Part shown: positions 1 to 11,225 of the stretch, in pieces | Layout: each line of letters opens with the position of its first letter | How positions within the stretch are numbered: the first letter of the stretch is position 1 | From: Cephalopachus bancanus | Taxonomy: Eukaryota; Chordata; Mammalia; Primates; Tarsiidae | Direction: 5' to 3' | Assembly (NCBI GenBank): GCA_027257055.1 | Contig: JAPVLO010000182.1 | Span: forward strand, 8,556,001-8,620,000 | DNA: 64,000 bases | Notes under the pieces: generated by a model | Database searches by the model: none | Seen by the model: the letters and a program-made list of their open reading frames with translations, nothing else | Told to the model about the DNA's origin: nothing | Position numbers and translations under genes: made by a program

Positions 1-2110
1 CAGGAGTGTCTGAGGAGAGTCCCCTGGAGAAAAAAGCAAGGGCTGGGGAAAGTCAGTCCTGGAAGGATTGGGAGTATCCTGGAGACCCTGGGTGACGGCC
101 AGGGCCTGGAGAGGACATCCTGGTAGGAGGCGCTGTGGTCTCAAGCATCCTCTTAGTTTTGACCGTGAGTGAACCCCTAATAAATTAGGCTTTCTCTTTT
201 TTAATTTCTTGCGTGGATACTTGAGATCAAAAGAATACGGTTTAATTTGCCAAGCCAAAAATGTCCCCGAGGCTTGGCTCCTGGCCACCAAGGGCCTCCC
301 AGGGAGAGGAGGGAGGGGGACTGGCCTGAGCCCTGGCCGTCCTTCATTCCTTCTAACCAGGAAAGGCAGTCCCATTTGATGGATTCTTTAAGAATGGAGA
401 CACAGAAAAGGGGTGACTACTCAAGGCCACCCAGCCAGGAAGGTGCAGGCCTGTGCAGGAGCCCAAGGGTTTCAACCCATGGTTCAAGGCCCTTTGCACA
501 CTCCATGTTGCTTGCTTGGAGAGAATGGTCCCACACAGGGAAGACCCGAGAAGGGCCCGAGCTCAGACCTATCTGGGGAACAGCGTGGACTGTATCGGGA
601 GTCCTGTGGCTCGCCTGGGACACGTCAACAAGAGGGCACAAATGCTGCTCGGAATTTCAGATGACAAACCCCGTCCCCACCTCCCACCCAGCGTGCTCTC
701 TGACCTTATTTCTCTTTGACAAGGCACGCATGGTCTTCAATAATGTAGGCCCCCACCTCACACAGAAGAAGCCTGTCACCCGAAAATAACTTGAAAAGCA
801 GACAGAGGGAAGCAGATAAGCATTCAAAATCATTTATTTATAGCACAGAACACAAAGCCGTCAAAGAGACTTCAGGCAAGCGACAGCCACAGCACCCTTT
901 GGGGGCAGCTGAGGGAGAATGTGCCTGTAGACCTGGCCTGCGGGACGGGTCCGCTGAGAGGCAGAGGACAGGGGGAGGGGGAGGGTCAGGAGGGAAGAGG
1001 AGAGCCAACGCCAAGACCTCAGCCGAGTATAGATTAGAGAGCTTCAGCAAGAGTTACTTTGGGAGTCACCGAGATCCCCATGACAGGGGCGGGGGCGGTT
1101 TCTGCAGGGGCTGGGACCCCATGTGGCCATGCAGTGGGATCCCCACAGGGGCTGGAAGGGTTGGGTTGATCAGCATTTTCTAACTCTGGTAACAACTGAG
1201 CAAGACACATTTCTGCTGGTTCGCGGCCCCCTCCTTCTGGGGGAAGAGGCACTTGTGGCAAGGCGCTCCTTGGGTCCGTGGCACAAGTTAGTCTACCGTC
1301 TGGATCAGACGCTGTGCACTGGACAACCTAGAAGTGCCCTTCCAACGCAGAGTCTGCAATTCTGAATGTTCTAGCCCAGCACGACAGCCTTTAGAAAAGA
1401 AACATCCAAAAAAATCGTGTTGCCTAAACAATTATTTCCCAAGAGCAAAAGGATGAGGAGCCAGTGAGTTTCAGACTTGTAGAACAGAATTATGTCTGCA
1501 GAAATTTCAATAATAAAGGTGCTTTATGAGAGCTCAAAGGGTGTATTTTGGGTCTGAAAGCCAAAAATAAGACGCCGGTGGATCAAAACAGACAATACCA
1601 AACTCAAAATGTCACTGAATCCGGGACAACACGCACGACCAGACTCAAATCAACAAGATTCCATCTAAACCATCAAAGTAAATGGCAGCTGGGTTCCCAG
1701 CCACAGATGGTCAGCAAATGCTTGCCAGGCCGGTGGACCAGCCGGTCATCAAGGAGAACAACTACACGATACAAGGCCTCCCCTCCTCCACCTCAGATGC
1801 TGGCTCCTGATGGCAGTGCAGGTAAAAGCAGTCTGGTTTGTGAAAGCAAATTGTAATCCCTAATTGATCAATCATGTGACATCCAATTCAATCCACAAAA
1901 GCCTGCAAGGTGGGAGAGCCAGAACTCTGCAAAGGTGAGCACTGCCCATATGCCTTTCCTGCCTGCAGCAAGGTTAGGTCAAGGACTCCCTGCACACCTT
2001 GCACTGTCTGGGGAAAACAATAGGGGCAGAAGACAGAGCCTTTTCTCAGGGAGCTAAAATCTCCTTCAGGAAGAAAAATAATTAGGTTTTTCCTTTTCTT
2101 CTGCATTAAA
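1..2110. other. Unique sequence, no gene recognised
   Basis: No interspersed repeat, RNA gene or coding exon is recognisable here. The longest open frame (247-789, + strand, 180 codons) has low-complexity, proline/arginine-rich content and no domain I know, and frames of similar size overlap it on both strands, as chance frames in GC-rich DNA do. The stretch around 940-1160 is G-rich with scattered CpG but not dense enough to call an island. Confidence 0.5.
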
Positions 2111-2124
2111 AAGAATAATTTGTT

Positions 2125-3360
2125 TTGAATTGACTTCAAACTTACTGCGAAGTTGTAAATACAGCATAAAGAATTCCTGTGTTGAATCTTTACCCAGATT
2201 CCCTCACTGTTAATAGTTTGCTGCGTTTGCTTTACGTGTGTGTGCTGATTTAGTTATCTCTTGTTTATCCGTATCCATTACCACTAGTCCTTTTCTAAAG
2301 CATTTGAAATAGCTGTGGACATGACGTTCCATCACTCCTAAATACCCCAGTGTGCATTTCCCCAAAACAAGGACCTTCTGCACATAACCACCATGCAAGC
2401 CCACCAATTAGAAAGTCACCACTGGTATAATACCTCCCACTACCCAGTCCACAAACTTCATGCAGCGATGGCTTTCTCTTTTCAGGTCCAAGACACCATC
2501 AAGAAGCAGGCATTGCCCATGGCTGTCCTGTCTCTAGTCTCTTCTATCTGCAAGAGTTCCTCAATCCTCCCACCGTTCATGTCCTCAAACATTTTGAAGA
2601 GGACAGACCCCACGTTGTCTAGGATGATGTCTGTCAACCTAGGTGGTCAATGTCTGTTTCTGGTAGAGTCAAGTCAGAACTTCCTGGTATGAATACGACT
2701 GAAGTGACACCACGCTCCTCTCAGTGTATTTCCCTGGGGACACACAATGTCAACCTGTCTCAACATCATCATAGAAGTTGCCAAGTTCGCCACTTTAAAG
2801 TCACCATTTCCCCTCTGTAATTTATTAGCATTGCATATGATGCCAATATCCTGTTCTTCATCTAATGTCAACCTACCAGCTTCAGCCTCCATCGATGACT
2901 CCTGCCTGAATCAAACATCACTCTGTGGGCTGCCAAATGGTGATTTTCTGTTTCCATGATTTCATACTCATTTACTTGGAATAACACTTTAAATGAGCTT
3001 TTCCTTCTCATTTATTTATTTCTATCAGTGTGGACCTACAGATTCCTGTTTTGTTCAATGGGTTGGATCTGTTACTGTCATTTGTGTTTTGATACTCAAA
3101 TCATCACATATTTAGCCAATGAAAACAGCTTCAGGGTGGCTTCTGTGTCTTTTTAATGTGTTTTCATCACTCTTGGAGCATCTTTACTTTCTGGTTCAAA
3201 AGATGCTCCAGGATCATCCTGTACTTGCCCTGTCCCCACCTGGAACCAATCGTTTCTCTAAGGAGCACTGGTCCCTTTTAATGGCAGATGGTGTTTAGAC
3301 ACCAAGATTGGAGCATGTGGTATGTTCATTGATGCTGTAGTGTCACTGCTTCTAGGACAG
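2125..3360 (-). mobile_element. Old L1M-type LINE-1 3' region, antisense
   Basis: The T/C-rich text from about 2125 follows, with many substitutions, the reverse complement of an old mammalian L1 (L1M group) 3' region as I remember it. Shared landmarks are the block near 2330-2400 on CCCCAGTGTGCATTTCCCC, the block near 2930-2950 on CCAAATGGTGATTTTCTG, and the block near 3050-3070 on GTTCAATGGGTTGGAT. No open frame is retained. The subfamily is not assigned, and both ends are approximate. Confidence 0.55.
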
Positions 3361-3383
3361 TGCAATAGACAGAATAAGGAACT

Positions 3384-3417
3384 GTATGTATGTATGTATA
3401 TACACACATACACACAT
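3384..3417. repeat. GTAT/ACAC simple repeat
   Basis: A short run of GTAT units passes into CA-rich units (TATACACACATACACAC). It is a small compound microsatellite with no further structure. Confidence 0.85.
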
Positions 3418-3850
3418 TCATGCTATCTGCATATTTGTGTCTAGAAACCATGAGTTCATACTGATTTCCTCCAATTCCAAGCCAATCTTTCAGGGTTCTT
3501 TCCAGTCTTCCCCTTTTCATGTTTGCTTAGCACCATCTCCCAAAGTGAGAAATTTGGTTCTCATTGTCCTTAATGTATGGACTTATTTGCTCAATCTATT
3601 TAGTCATGAGCTAAATGTAGTCCACCTCTCAAACATACAAGCCATCTCCTCTGCCTGTTACCTGCACCCACCTTACTTCCTTGGGTGCCAGAGGGGACTC
3701 TGTCCAACATGCCTTTTCATTGCTGCTCCCCTTTCTCCCCCTCCCCACCCACACCCCCATGTGACAGGCCTGCTGCTCACTCCTCTGTGCTGAGAAGGGG
3801 AAGGATGATGGGTGAAGGAAGGGGAGACGGGAAGGGCTGATTGTGCCTTT
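3418..3850. other. Unique sequence, nothing seen
   Basis: This stretch of roughly 430 bp has no recognised repeat or coding exon. Frames on both strands are under 140 codons, overlap each other and carry no known motif. Confidence 0.4.
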
Positions 3851-3854
3851 ACAC

Positions 3855-4030
3855 TTGCATAGTACATGAGCTTACGGAGCCTGTTATTACAATGCCCTTC
3901 TATAGACATCATGTCACCTAATCGCATTTCATAGACGAGGAAACAGAAAAATATAATCTCAAAGGTTAAATGACTTACCCAAGGGTACACAAATTGCAGG
4001 TGGCTGAACCCACACTAAAATCAGGAACTC
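3855..4030 (+). mobile_element. MIR SINE, sense
   Basis: The text carries the MIR core and tail order: a GAGGAAACAGA block near 3938-3950, then TTAAATGACTTACCCAAGG near 3965-3983 and the following GCAGGTGGCTGAACCC. This matches the mammalian-wide MIR (gaggaaactgag, ttaagtgacttgcccaagg) with typical old divergence. Confidence 0.8.
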
Positions 4031-4259
4031 TGATTTTGAACACAGGTTTCATCCCACCATGGAACAGAGGAGACCCTCACACACAGCATGCTTAGTCTCA
4101 AGTCCTAGAGCATGTGGCATCAGTTTATACTTGTCATCCCTTCCACATTACGGATTGTCTCTTTCCCTTATTTAGCATTTTTTTAATTCATCATGCATTC
4201 TTGGCATTTGTGGGTTACAGGATACCGAGGGCAGGTTGTGGATGCAAACACTAAATCAC

Positions 4260-4800
4260 GAAAAGAAAAAAAGGAAAGCAGACCATAGCGGGCACACTCT
4301 AAGGTGACCCCCTGTGTGTCACATCCTTGTATAGTCTCCTCCCTTTAAGTGCAAGCAAGGCATGCCACTTGCTTCTAGCTACCATGAGATGAAAAGGGTG
4401 ATGATGTTATGTAGGACTCTGTCTCAGCAGGCTGGAAGGAAAGATTCTCCGGCTGGCCTGGTGGAAGGAAGCTGGCATGATGTGAGAGCCTGTGAGTGGG
4501 GCCACATGGCAGGGAGCTGCAGGTAGGCACTAGGAACTCCAAGAGGGCCCTGATTGGCAGCCAGCAAGAAAATGGGTACTTCAGTACTACACCACAGGGA
4601 ACTAAAATCTACCACGTGAGCTTGGAAGAGGATCCCAAGCTTCCTAGAGGAATACAGCGCAGGTGACACCTTGGTGGTCCCTTGTGAGTCCCTGAGTAGA
4701 GAACTCACTTAATCTATACCTGATTCTACACCCAGAGAAACCAAGCAGATAAACATATGTTGTTTCGGGTTGCTCAATTTGTTTGCAGCGATAATAAGTG
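4260..4800 (+). mobile_element. MLT1-type (ERVL-MaLR) solo LTR, sense
   Basis: Landmarks of an MLT1 LTR occur in order: a GGGGCCACATGGCAGGGAGC block at 4498-4517, CAGCCAGCAAGAAAATGGG near 4558-4576, CCACGTGAGCTTGGAAGAGG near 4611-4630, GACACCTTGGTGGTCCC near 4665-4681, and the GATAAACATATGTTGTTTC poly(A)-signal region near 4749-4767. It is an ancient degenerate long terminal repeat with no internal retroviral coding region next to it. Confidence 0.7.
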
Positions 4801-5064
4801 AATATACTCACCATTTTTCACTGGATGCTAATGATAAGATACAGTTACATATTTTATAGTTTCAGTGATGAGGTTATGTGGATTTATGCATACATTGGTG
4901 TATAAACTTGTTCCAAATGTGTCTGCTAGATGAGAATATTAATTTATTTAACTTACTGTGTGTCAATATCACTCTGGGGGAAAAAATCCTAGATTTTACA
5001 GTATAATCACTCAATGGTGCTTATGATAGGCACCCCATACATGAGAGAGGTAGTGTAGGTGTGA

Positions 5065-5740
5065 TAGTTGGGAGCATGAATTGTGGAATCAAACAGCCTA
5101 GGTTCCCAGCTCAGCTACTTTTTGGTTATGTTTTGGTTATCTGTTGCTACATAAAAGACTAGCCTAACACGTAATGGCATCAAGTAACAGCTAGTTATTT
5201 GCTTACAAGTCTATGGGTCAGAATTTGGGCAGGGTTCACCTGGGTGTTTATTCTGTTCTAGGAGGTGTCAGCTGGGGTCATGCAGGCACCCCAGTGCTCC
5301 TCCATGTGGCACTTCTCTCCGTATGTGGTGAGATTGGGCTTCCTCACAGCAGGGTCTTGTCAGAATGGGTAAAATTCCAACATGGCAGCTGGCATCCACA
5401 AGGGAATACATCTAGTGGTCCAAAGTGGAAACCACAGAACTCGTAAAGCCTGGTCCTAGTGATTCCACGGTAGCCCCTGCACCTCATCCTATTGGACAAA
5501 CCAGTCACAGGATTTGGGTGAGGTGGGGTCCTAGGCCCCACCTTTCCACAGGGTGAGTGCTAAAGAATTCATAGTCATCTTTTGTCCACTACCCTTTGAT
5601 TAAGCAAGTTATTTTACCCTTTTAAGGAAATAATACTAGCAGTTACTTCATAAAGTCGTTGTGATATTTAATACACTGAATGTGTTTATTATTGTGCTTG
5701 AACATAGTAACAGGTATATAAGTGCTTGTTAATATTATTC
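5065..5740 (-). mobile_element. MIR SINE, antisense, split by an LTR
   Basis: The left half (about 5065-5135) shows the antisense MIR start (GGAATCAAACAGCCTAGG, CCCAGCTCAGCTACTTTT). The right half resumes after 5562 with AAGCAAGTTATTTTACCC, a run of AATAATA units and a truncated AGTGCTTGTTAATATTATT end. The two halves join into one MIR if the MLT1-like repeat at 5137-5560 is removed, so the LTR inserted later. Confidence 0.65.
5137..5560 (-). mobile_element. MLT1-like LTR, antisense, nested in MIR
   Basis: The start TTATCTGTTGCTACATAAAA and the block CTATGGGTCAGAATTTGGGC at 5211-5230 fit the reverse complement of MLT1-type LTRs (ttatctattgctgcgtaac, tgtgggtcaggaatttgggc). Its flanks are the two halves of one MIR. 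The direct repeat TTTTGGTTAT at the left junction is compatible with a local duplication but is not a clean 5-bp target duplication. Confidence 0.55.
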
Positions 5741-5761
5741 GCTCAACAAAAATGCTATTTC

Positions 5762-5980
5762 CCATTCTGGACTGTCAGCTCCTGGAAGGCAGGTGTTGTG
5801 CTTAATATACACCTTTATCCAACACAACACTTGCTTGGCATGACACTTCGGATATGTTAGTTTAAAAGATATGACATTGGCCAATATCTGGCCATTTTTG
5901 ACGTACAAAGATGACTATTTCATATGGTTTAACTTAACCATAATTAAATGCTCAATACATGTTTATTGACCAAATGATAA
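5762..5980 (+). mobile_element. L2 LINE 3' end, sense (degenerate)
   Basis: GACTGTCAGCTCCTGGAAGG at 5770-5789 followed by GCAGGTGTTGTGCTT and, after a diverged gap, ATGCTCAATACATGTTTATTGA near 5947 is the typical L2 3' end order (gtaagctccttgagggcagg ... gtgctcaataaatgtttgttga). Confidence 0.65.
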
Positions 5981-6034
5981 GGACTTTAGTATTTATTTGA
6001 AATGTTTACTTAAGGTTGAGTCAACCAATTCCAC

Positions 6035-6897
6035 CCTGAATCTATCTGTTGCAAGTCAGTTTTCTATATCCAGCTGCCTTCTTGAAGCTTCCTTTTGGGT
6101 GCCTAGGAGGCATCTCAAGCTCAGTGTGTATAAAATGCAGTTCCTACCTCCAGTGCCATTCCGCCACCCCTTGTTAGCCTAGTCTTTCCCGTCTCAGGCA
6201 ATGGCATGACGATTGAGGTATAACAAATGCATTCCTCGATTTCTCTCTTCTTCCATGACCAATCCATAAGCAAGTCTTTTTGGATTTCTTCCAAGCGATT
6301 CCTTGAATCGGCTATCAACAGCTCCATCCTGCTGCACGGCTCCGGTGTCTCCCGCTTCATTTTCCTGTTAATGTCCCGATACCATTCTGGCTCCCTACCT
6401 CCTACCTAAAGAGCTAGCCTTGACACTTGACACCTTGGTTGCAGCCTTGTGAGTTCCTGAACAGAGAACCCATCCTAGAGTCTCGTCCATCCTCAGAGCC
6501 CCAGATGATGATTTAAGCCTGAGACTCAAATCGTGGCACTCCTCTTTCATGACCTGATCCTGGCCACCTCTCTGGCCTCAACTCCTACACTCTCCCTCCT
6601 ACCCACTTCTCCCTCATCACTTGGCCTCTGCTGGTCTTTAGCACACCAGACACATTCCCTCCCTGGGCTCTACATCCTGGGATGCTCTTCCCCCAGGTAA
6701 TGTCACGGCTAATCCCTTGCTCCATGCATGTCTCTGCTGAGCTCTCAGCTTTCCTGGAGGGTTTCCTTCACCCCAATAACCTTCTCAACTAGAGTGGAAG
6801 AAGAAGGAGGTGTCTCTGACTTGTTCTCTACATGTGGTGTCCAGTACGGTGCCTGGTACACAGCAGGCACTCAATACATAGTTAATGAATGAATGAC
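6035..6897 (+). mobile_element. L2 LINE, sense, ORF2 tail to 3' end
   Basis: From 6100 the sequence follows the L2 ORF2 tail (GGAGGCATCTCAAGCTCAG), then the region encoding the 'cctgatctggcc' block near 6550, the GGATGCTCTTCCCCCAGG block near 6680, and ends at 6853-6897 with GCCTGGTACACAGCAGGCAC and TTAATGAATGAATGA, the characteristic L2 3' tail. A short stretch near 6425-6470 (TTGACACCTTGGTTGCAGCC) looks like an MLT1 fragment embedded in it. No intact reading frame remains. Confidence 0.7.
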
Positions 6898-7309
6898 TAC
6901 GTTGCAAGTGGGAGAGAGACATGGGAAGCCAGGGCAAAGAAAAAAAGAAGGATGGAGGAAGGATTTCAAAAGGTATTGGTCTATGATGTCCAAAAGTGAT
7001 GCATTTTCTTAACAAGGAAAACATAGAACCAGTAAGTCTTGTGGCGATATGGAGGGAGGGGGTGCTGTTAGGAAGTTTTGTGACAGAAATGGCATTTGAG
7101 ATGGGCCCTAAAGGGCCAGGCAGGATTTCTGTAGCCAGAAAAGGACAGGTAAGAAATTAGCAGCTGTGAGAGCATCTCAGAGCTTTTCTGTATGGTTGAA
7201 GTACAGTGTGCCTGGTGGAAACTGAGTCAGGGAGGTGTCCCAGGGCACCCGCTAGGAAGAGGTGGGCTTTGCTCTTTGGTCAGTGAGACCCTCTGAAAGA
7301 CTCTACAGA
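6898..7309. other. Unassigned sequence
   Basis: No gene is seen. The purine-rich text around 7080-7290 weakly resembles antisense L2 but I cannot anchor it. Confidence 0.35.
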
Positions 7310-7400
7310 AAAAAGGAAGCTAGCATTCATTGAGAGACTCCTAGGCACCAGGTGCCAAGCTACGCAATTTCCCATTTGATAGTCATCTCCTTGTATTATT
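7310..7400 (+). mobile_element. MIR 5' fragment, sense (weak)
   Basis: CATTCATTGAGAGACTCCTA followed by GGTGCCAAGCTACGCAATTT and ATTTGATAGTCATC follows the MIR order (tttattgagcacttacta, gccaggcactgttct, atttaatcctcac) with heavy divergence. Confidence 0.4.
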
Positions 7401-7705
7401 TTGAGAAAGAAAATGACCCAGCATCACTTAAAAAGGTGTTTGAGAGAGAAGCAGTATGCAGGGCTGATTGGGAGGGAGAGACCTGTGCAGGGGAGACCAC
7501 TCAGGAGGTCAGAAGAGCCGTGGGCCCTCCGGGGCGCTGTGAAAAGCAAGTTCAAAGGACATTCCAAAGGAAAAGGAGTGTTTATTATACACAACTGTTT
7601 ATACAAACACATCATATATGCATGTATGTGTGCACAGAGGATGCCAAAGAAAAGTATACAAATTTTAAGAAAGGAAAAAAAAAACTGTATTAAAATTATA
7701 ATACT

Positions 7706-7840
7706 TGACTGGGCGGAGTGGCTCAAGCCTGCAATCCCAGCGCTTTGGGAGGTTGAGGTCAAAGGATTGCCTGAGCCCACGGGTTCGAGACCAGCCTGGG
7801 CAACATGGTGAGACCTCATCTCTACCAAAAAAAAAATAAT
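7706..7840 (+). mobile_element. Alu left monomer, sense
   Basis: It starts GACTGGGCGGAGTGGCTCAA, continues through CAATCCCAGCGCTTTGGGAGG and GTTCGAGACCAGCCTGGG, and ends with ACCTCATCTCTACC and an A-rich tail. Only the left arm is present, so it is either a free left monomer or a truncated Alu. Confidence 0.9.
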
Positions 7841-7841
7841 A

Positions 7842-8746
7842 AAAATGAATTGTAATACTCAATATATATCGATAACAAGAGATGAATACAAGTTACATCT
7901 GACTTCTGCAATGACAAGAGTTGCTCAGAGTGGTTCCCGTCAGCATCCAAGCACTTCTGATCAAGGCAAACTAAAAGTAATACATAGATAATATCTATTA
8001 AAATGTGTATTTTTGGCACCCCCGGTGTATGTATTCACACATATATAAACTCATTTATTCTGATTATCTTTGTTTCATCTGCTGACATTTAAGTGGGTCA
8101 TTTACATACAACTTTAGAAAATTCAAACAGTATAGAGAGTTCTAAAATAAAAGCCTTCCTTCTTTTTTCTACAGATCCCTCTGCCCAAAGGCAGACATGG
8201 TTAACGCTGTTAAGATTCTGTGAAGGAAATGGAGACATTGCTGGGATTCGATGACGGAGAAGGGGACAGAGTGAGGACACCCCTGAAGTTTCCATCGTGA
8301 GTGACTTGGAGATGGCAACGCCATGACGTGGGCGGCAGTGAAATGATGGCAACTGCATTGTTGATCCTTCTTTCCCTCTGGCTGCAGATTCTCACCCTGC
8401 AAAGCCATCCTGACCAGAAAGAGGGTCATTCTGATGACCTGGCCCTGCCCCACCTCCATGCCCTGTGTCTCCTGAGTCAAGAAGGCTTTGAATCTAGAGA
8501 CGGATAAAGACCTTGAAGGCCACATGCCCTGGAAGCCATGCCTAATTCTTCTGCTCTGTGAATTTTCTGTGGCAGCAAGACAGCTGCTGGTGAACAGAAG
8601 GGCAGCAAAAGGCAGAAAACGGTGCTTCGTTCCACCAGGAGCTTCTGATCAAAGGGCATCTTATATTAAGAGGGTCATAATCTCTGCCTGCCTGCAAACA
8701 TTCCCTGCCTACCAGTCACAGCTCCACAAGTTATATGTGTATATCG
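7842..8746. other. Unique sequence, no gene recognised
   Basis: The AT-rich left part and mixed right part hold no repeat I can name. Overlapping frames on both strands (60-118 codons) show no family motif. Confidence 0.4.
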
Positions 8747-8748
8747 TA

Positions 8749-9307
8749 CAAAGGAGGACTCCCCCCAAAGCTGGAGTTCATTTATGAAAAATTGTGTGCT
8801 TATTCTTACATGTTTAAACTTCAGTCACCTTCAAAGTCCTCTCTGTTGGATGCAATATACCTATCGAGACATGTTTTCCACAGCACAAAACAGTTTTTGC
8901 ATTAATCCACTTGAATGCCGTTTAGTGCTTCCGCCGTTTTTTGTTTCACCTCTTCCGCATCGGCAAAACGTTTCCCTTTGAGGGCGTTTTTCATCTGGGA
9001 AACAAAAAAAAGTCACTCAGGGTGAGAGCGGGTGAATAGGGAGGGTGGGCCTGGGGGTCATGCCATGTTGAGTCCAAAACTGCTGAAGACTCAGTGTGGT
9101 GTATGCAGGGGTGTTGTCATGGTGGAAGAACCAGTCACCTGTTGGTCACAACTCAGGACGTTTCTTCTGCAAATTGTGATGCAACCCTCTCAAAACTCCC
9201 AGATAAAAACTCTGGTTGATCATTTGATCCAGAGGTACAAATTCTGAGTGTACAAGGAGCCCACCCTTCAAAAAATAATTCCAGGTTTTTCTGGGGGGTA
9301 CCCCATG
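8749..9307 (-). mobile_element. Mariner (DD34D) internal-deletion derivative, antisense
   Basis: The element is flanked by TA dinucleotides (8747-8748 and 9308-9309). Its ends are imperfect inverted repeats of about 31 bp, sharing the ggggta/ggagga, cccccc, aaacctggaatt pattern. On the minus strand the 5' terminal repeat runs almost at once into mid-transposase coding text: SFYLGVLRGL, then the catalytic motif HHDN at 9115-9126. The usual YSPDLAPSD motif has an alanine codon at 9027-9029 in place of the last catalytic aspartate. The tail encodes the GLIQKLFC... region in shifted frames and ends in the FEGD-type stop region near 8810-8830. The 5' half of the transposase is absent, so this is a dead deletion copy of about 559 bp. 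It shares its family with 12035-12428. Confidence 0.85.
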
Positions 9308-9364
9308 TACACACACATTATAAGCATGCACTATGTACACACTCATTTTTGTGTATAGATAGTA

Positions 9365-9406
9365 TTCATCAGGGTTCTCCAGAGAAACAGAACCAATAGG
9401 GTGTGT

Positions 9407-9437
<31 letters not shown>

Positions 9438-9925
9438 CGTGCGCGTAAATTCTCTATAGAGAATTGCCTCACATGATTTTGAAGGCTGAGAAGTCCCAAG
9501 ATCTGCAGCTGGCCAGCTGGAGACCCAGGAGAACTGACATCTAGACAAATAGTTCCAGCCTGAATCTGTCGACCTGAGAACCAGGAGAGCTGACGGTGTA
9601 AGCTCCAGTATGACAGCTTGTCACACACAAAAAATTGATATTTCAGATTGAATCTGAAAGTAGGAAAAGACCATTGTCATAACTCAAGCAGGCAGGAGGA
9701 ATTCCCTTCTACACAGGGGAAGGTCAGTCTTTTTGTCCTATTCAGGCCTTCAGCTGACTAGATGAGGCCCACCCACACTAGGGAGGGCAATCTGCTTTAC
9801 TGAGTCTACCGATTCAAATGCTCCTCTCATTCAAAAACTCCCTCACAAACACACTCAAAATAACGTTTAACCAAATATCTGGGCACCCTGTGGAACAGTC
9901 AAGTTGACACATAAAGTTAAGTACA
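9365..9925 (-). mobile_element. Mammalian LTR-type repeat, antisense
   Basis: It begins CAGGGTTCTCCAGAGAAACA at 9370-9389 and ends CAAGTTGACACATAAAGTTAA. This is the reverse complement of the repeat at 25950-26425 (ATGGTTAATTTTATGCATCA ... GGTTCTGTTGCTCTGGGAAA), so two members of one family lie in opposite orientation. I take it as an ancient ERVL/MaLR-type solo LTR, but the subfamily is not assigned. A TG microsatellite (about 9401-9447) grew inside it. Confidence 0.65.
9401..9447. repeat. (TG)n microsatellite
   Basis: A TG run interrupted by TA and ending in GCGTGCGCG. It lies inside the antisense LTR. Confidence 0.9.
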
Positions 9926-10105
9926 CACACATATTTTGTATATATATATATATATATTTTTAAAATATATATTATATGTGTAATATATATTTTATATACT
10001 GTGTGTATATGTATACATTTATATTCAAGTTGACACAAAATTATATACAGTCACTGAGTATATGCATTCGTATATTCATATATATATATATTTATTTGTA
10101 TATAT
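9926..10105. repeat. (TA)n / AT-rich low-complexity tract
   Basis: Runs of TATATA around 9939-9957, 9966-9997 and 10078-10105 with interspersed GTGTATATG. No gene is present. Confidence 0.85.
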
Positions 10106-10470
10106 ATCATTTTTTTCTCACTTGGAGTCTGGCCCGTAGAAAGAAGAAATAATCTTACCTTTTATTTCTTGTCAATTCAGCCAGAAATTTTAGTGATATA
10201 TTAGGCAAATTCTGTGTTCAGCCTGGTTTCAAATTTATATCTTAAATTTTTCTTTTACGAGGAAATTCATTCTTATGAGGGATCTTAGCATGTTGAATGG
10301 TATTTGCTCAGTTAAGTGTTGTCTTTAAGTCCCTGATAGCCATGAGGGATGCTCAGGGGAACAAGAGTCCTTGAGGAGGAGACCAAGGGGACCTCTCTGG
10401 ACAATATAAGTGATGGCTCCACTTGGCAGTCACAATTTCTTCTGCCCAGGGGAATGGCTCAGGGATGTGG
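10106..10470. other. Unique sequence, nothing seen
   Basis: No repeat or exon is recognised in these roughly 365 bp. Confidence 0.4.
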
Positions 10471-10474
10471 ACAG

Positions 10475-11225
10475 CTCCATCCATTCAACATGCATTTATT
10501 GAACACCTACTATGTGCCGAACATCATTCTAGGCATGAAAAGCATAGACATGAAAAAAAATGACAAGGTCTCTGCTCTCATGAAGCTTGCATTCCAACTG
10601 GGGTGGGGAGATTAGTAACAGATTCACAAATAAATAGCTGTAATGTTTCAAGGGATGATAGACATTTGCGAGGAAAATGCAGGATCACAGAAGGAATAGA
10701 GAACAACGGCAGGGTGAGGGGAAGCTGATTTTGACAGGGTGATCAGGCTGATCTCTCTCTCTCTCCTGAAGACGGAACTGAAAGACATGGGCAAGAAAGC
10801 CACGAACGCATCCAGGGCAAGAGAAGGAGCAGCAAGAGTGATGGCCCTGGGGCAAGGGAATGCTGAGTGTGTTCAAGGAGTGTCAAGGAGGTCTGTGTGG
10901 CTGGAACGAGAGAAGGGAGACAGAGTGGCAGAAGGGAGGTCAGGGCAACAGCGGAGGGTCAGACGTGTAGATCCTTGCACGTTATGCCTAGAAACTAGGA
11001 TTCTGTTCTGAGTACGATGGAAGGCCGCTAGAGTTTGAGTACAGCCTAGTCGTCAGCTCTTTTGCGTTTTAAAAAGATTACTACGTTAAGGGTCGTCGAC
11101 AGGGCAGCAAAGGTAAAAGCAGGGAAGCCAGGCGAAGAGACTATGATATATAGTGATCCAAGTTAGAGAGGATGGAGGCTTAGAACCAGGGGTAGAAGTA
11201 AGCGGGGTGAGAAGTCAGTGGAGTT
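10475..11225 (-). mobile_element. L2 LINE, antisense, 3' end into ORF2 tail
   Basis: The left end is the antisense L2 3' tail: CATTCAACATGCATTTATTG, AACACCTACTATGTGCCGAA, CATGAAGCTTGCATTCCAAC. It continues into ATGGCCCTGGGGCAAGGGAA and GGTCTGTGTGGCTGGAACGA, then GCGTTTTAAAAAGATTACTA and AAAAGCAGGGAAGCCAGG. These are the successive antisense L2 blocks (fcaaaggccctgaggc, ccagtgtggctggagc, gttttaaaagatcac, gaagcagggagacc). It is old and frameshifted. Confidence 0.8.

Noticed and set aside
2125..3360. Possible processed gene in the T-rich region
   Set aside because: Landmarks match an old LINE-1 3' region read antisense; there is no coding signal.
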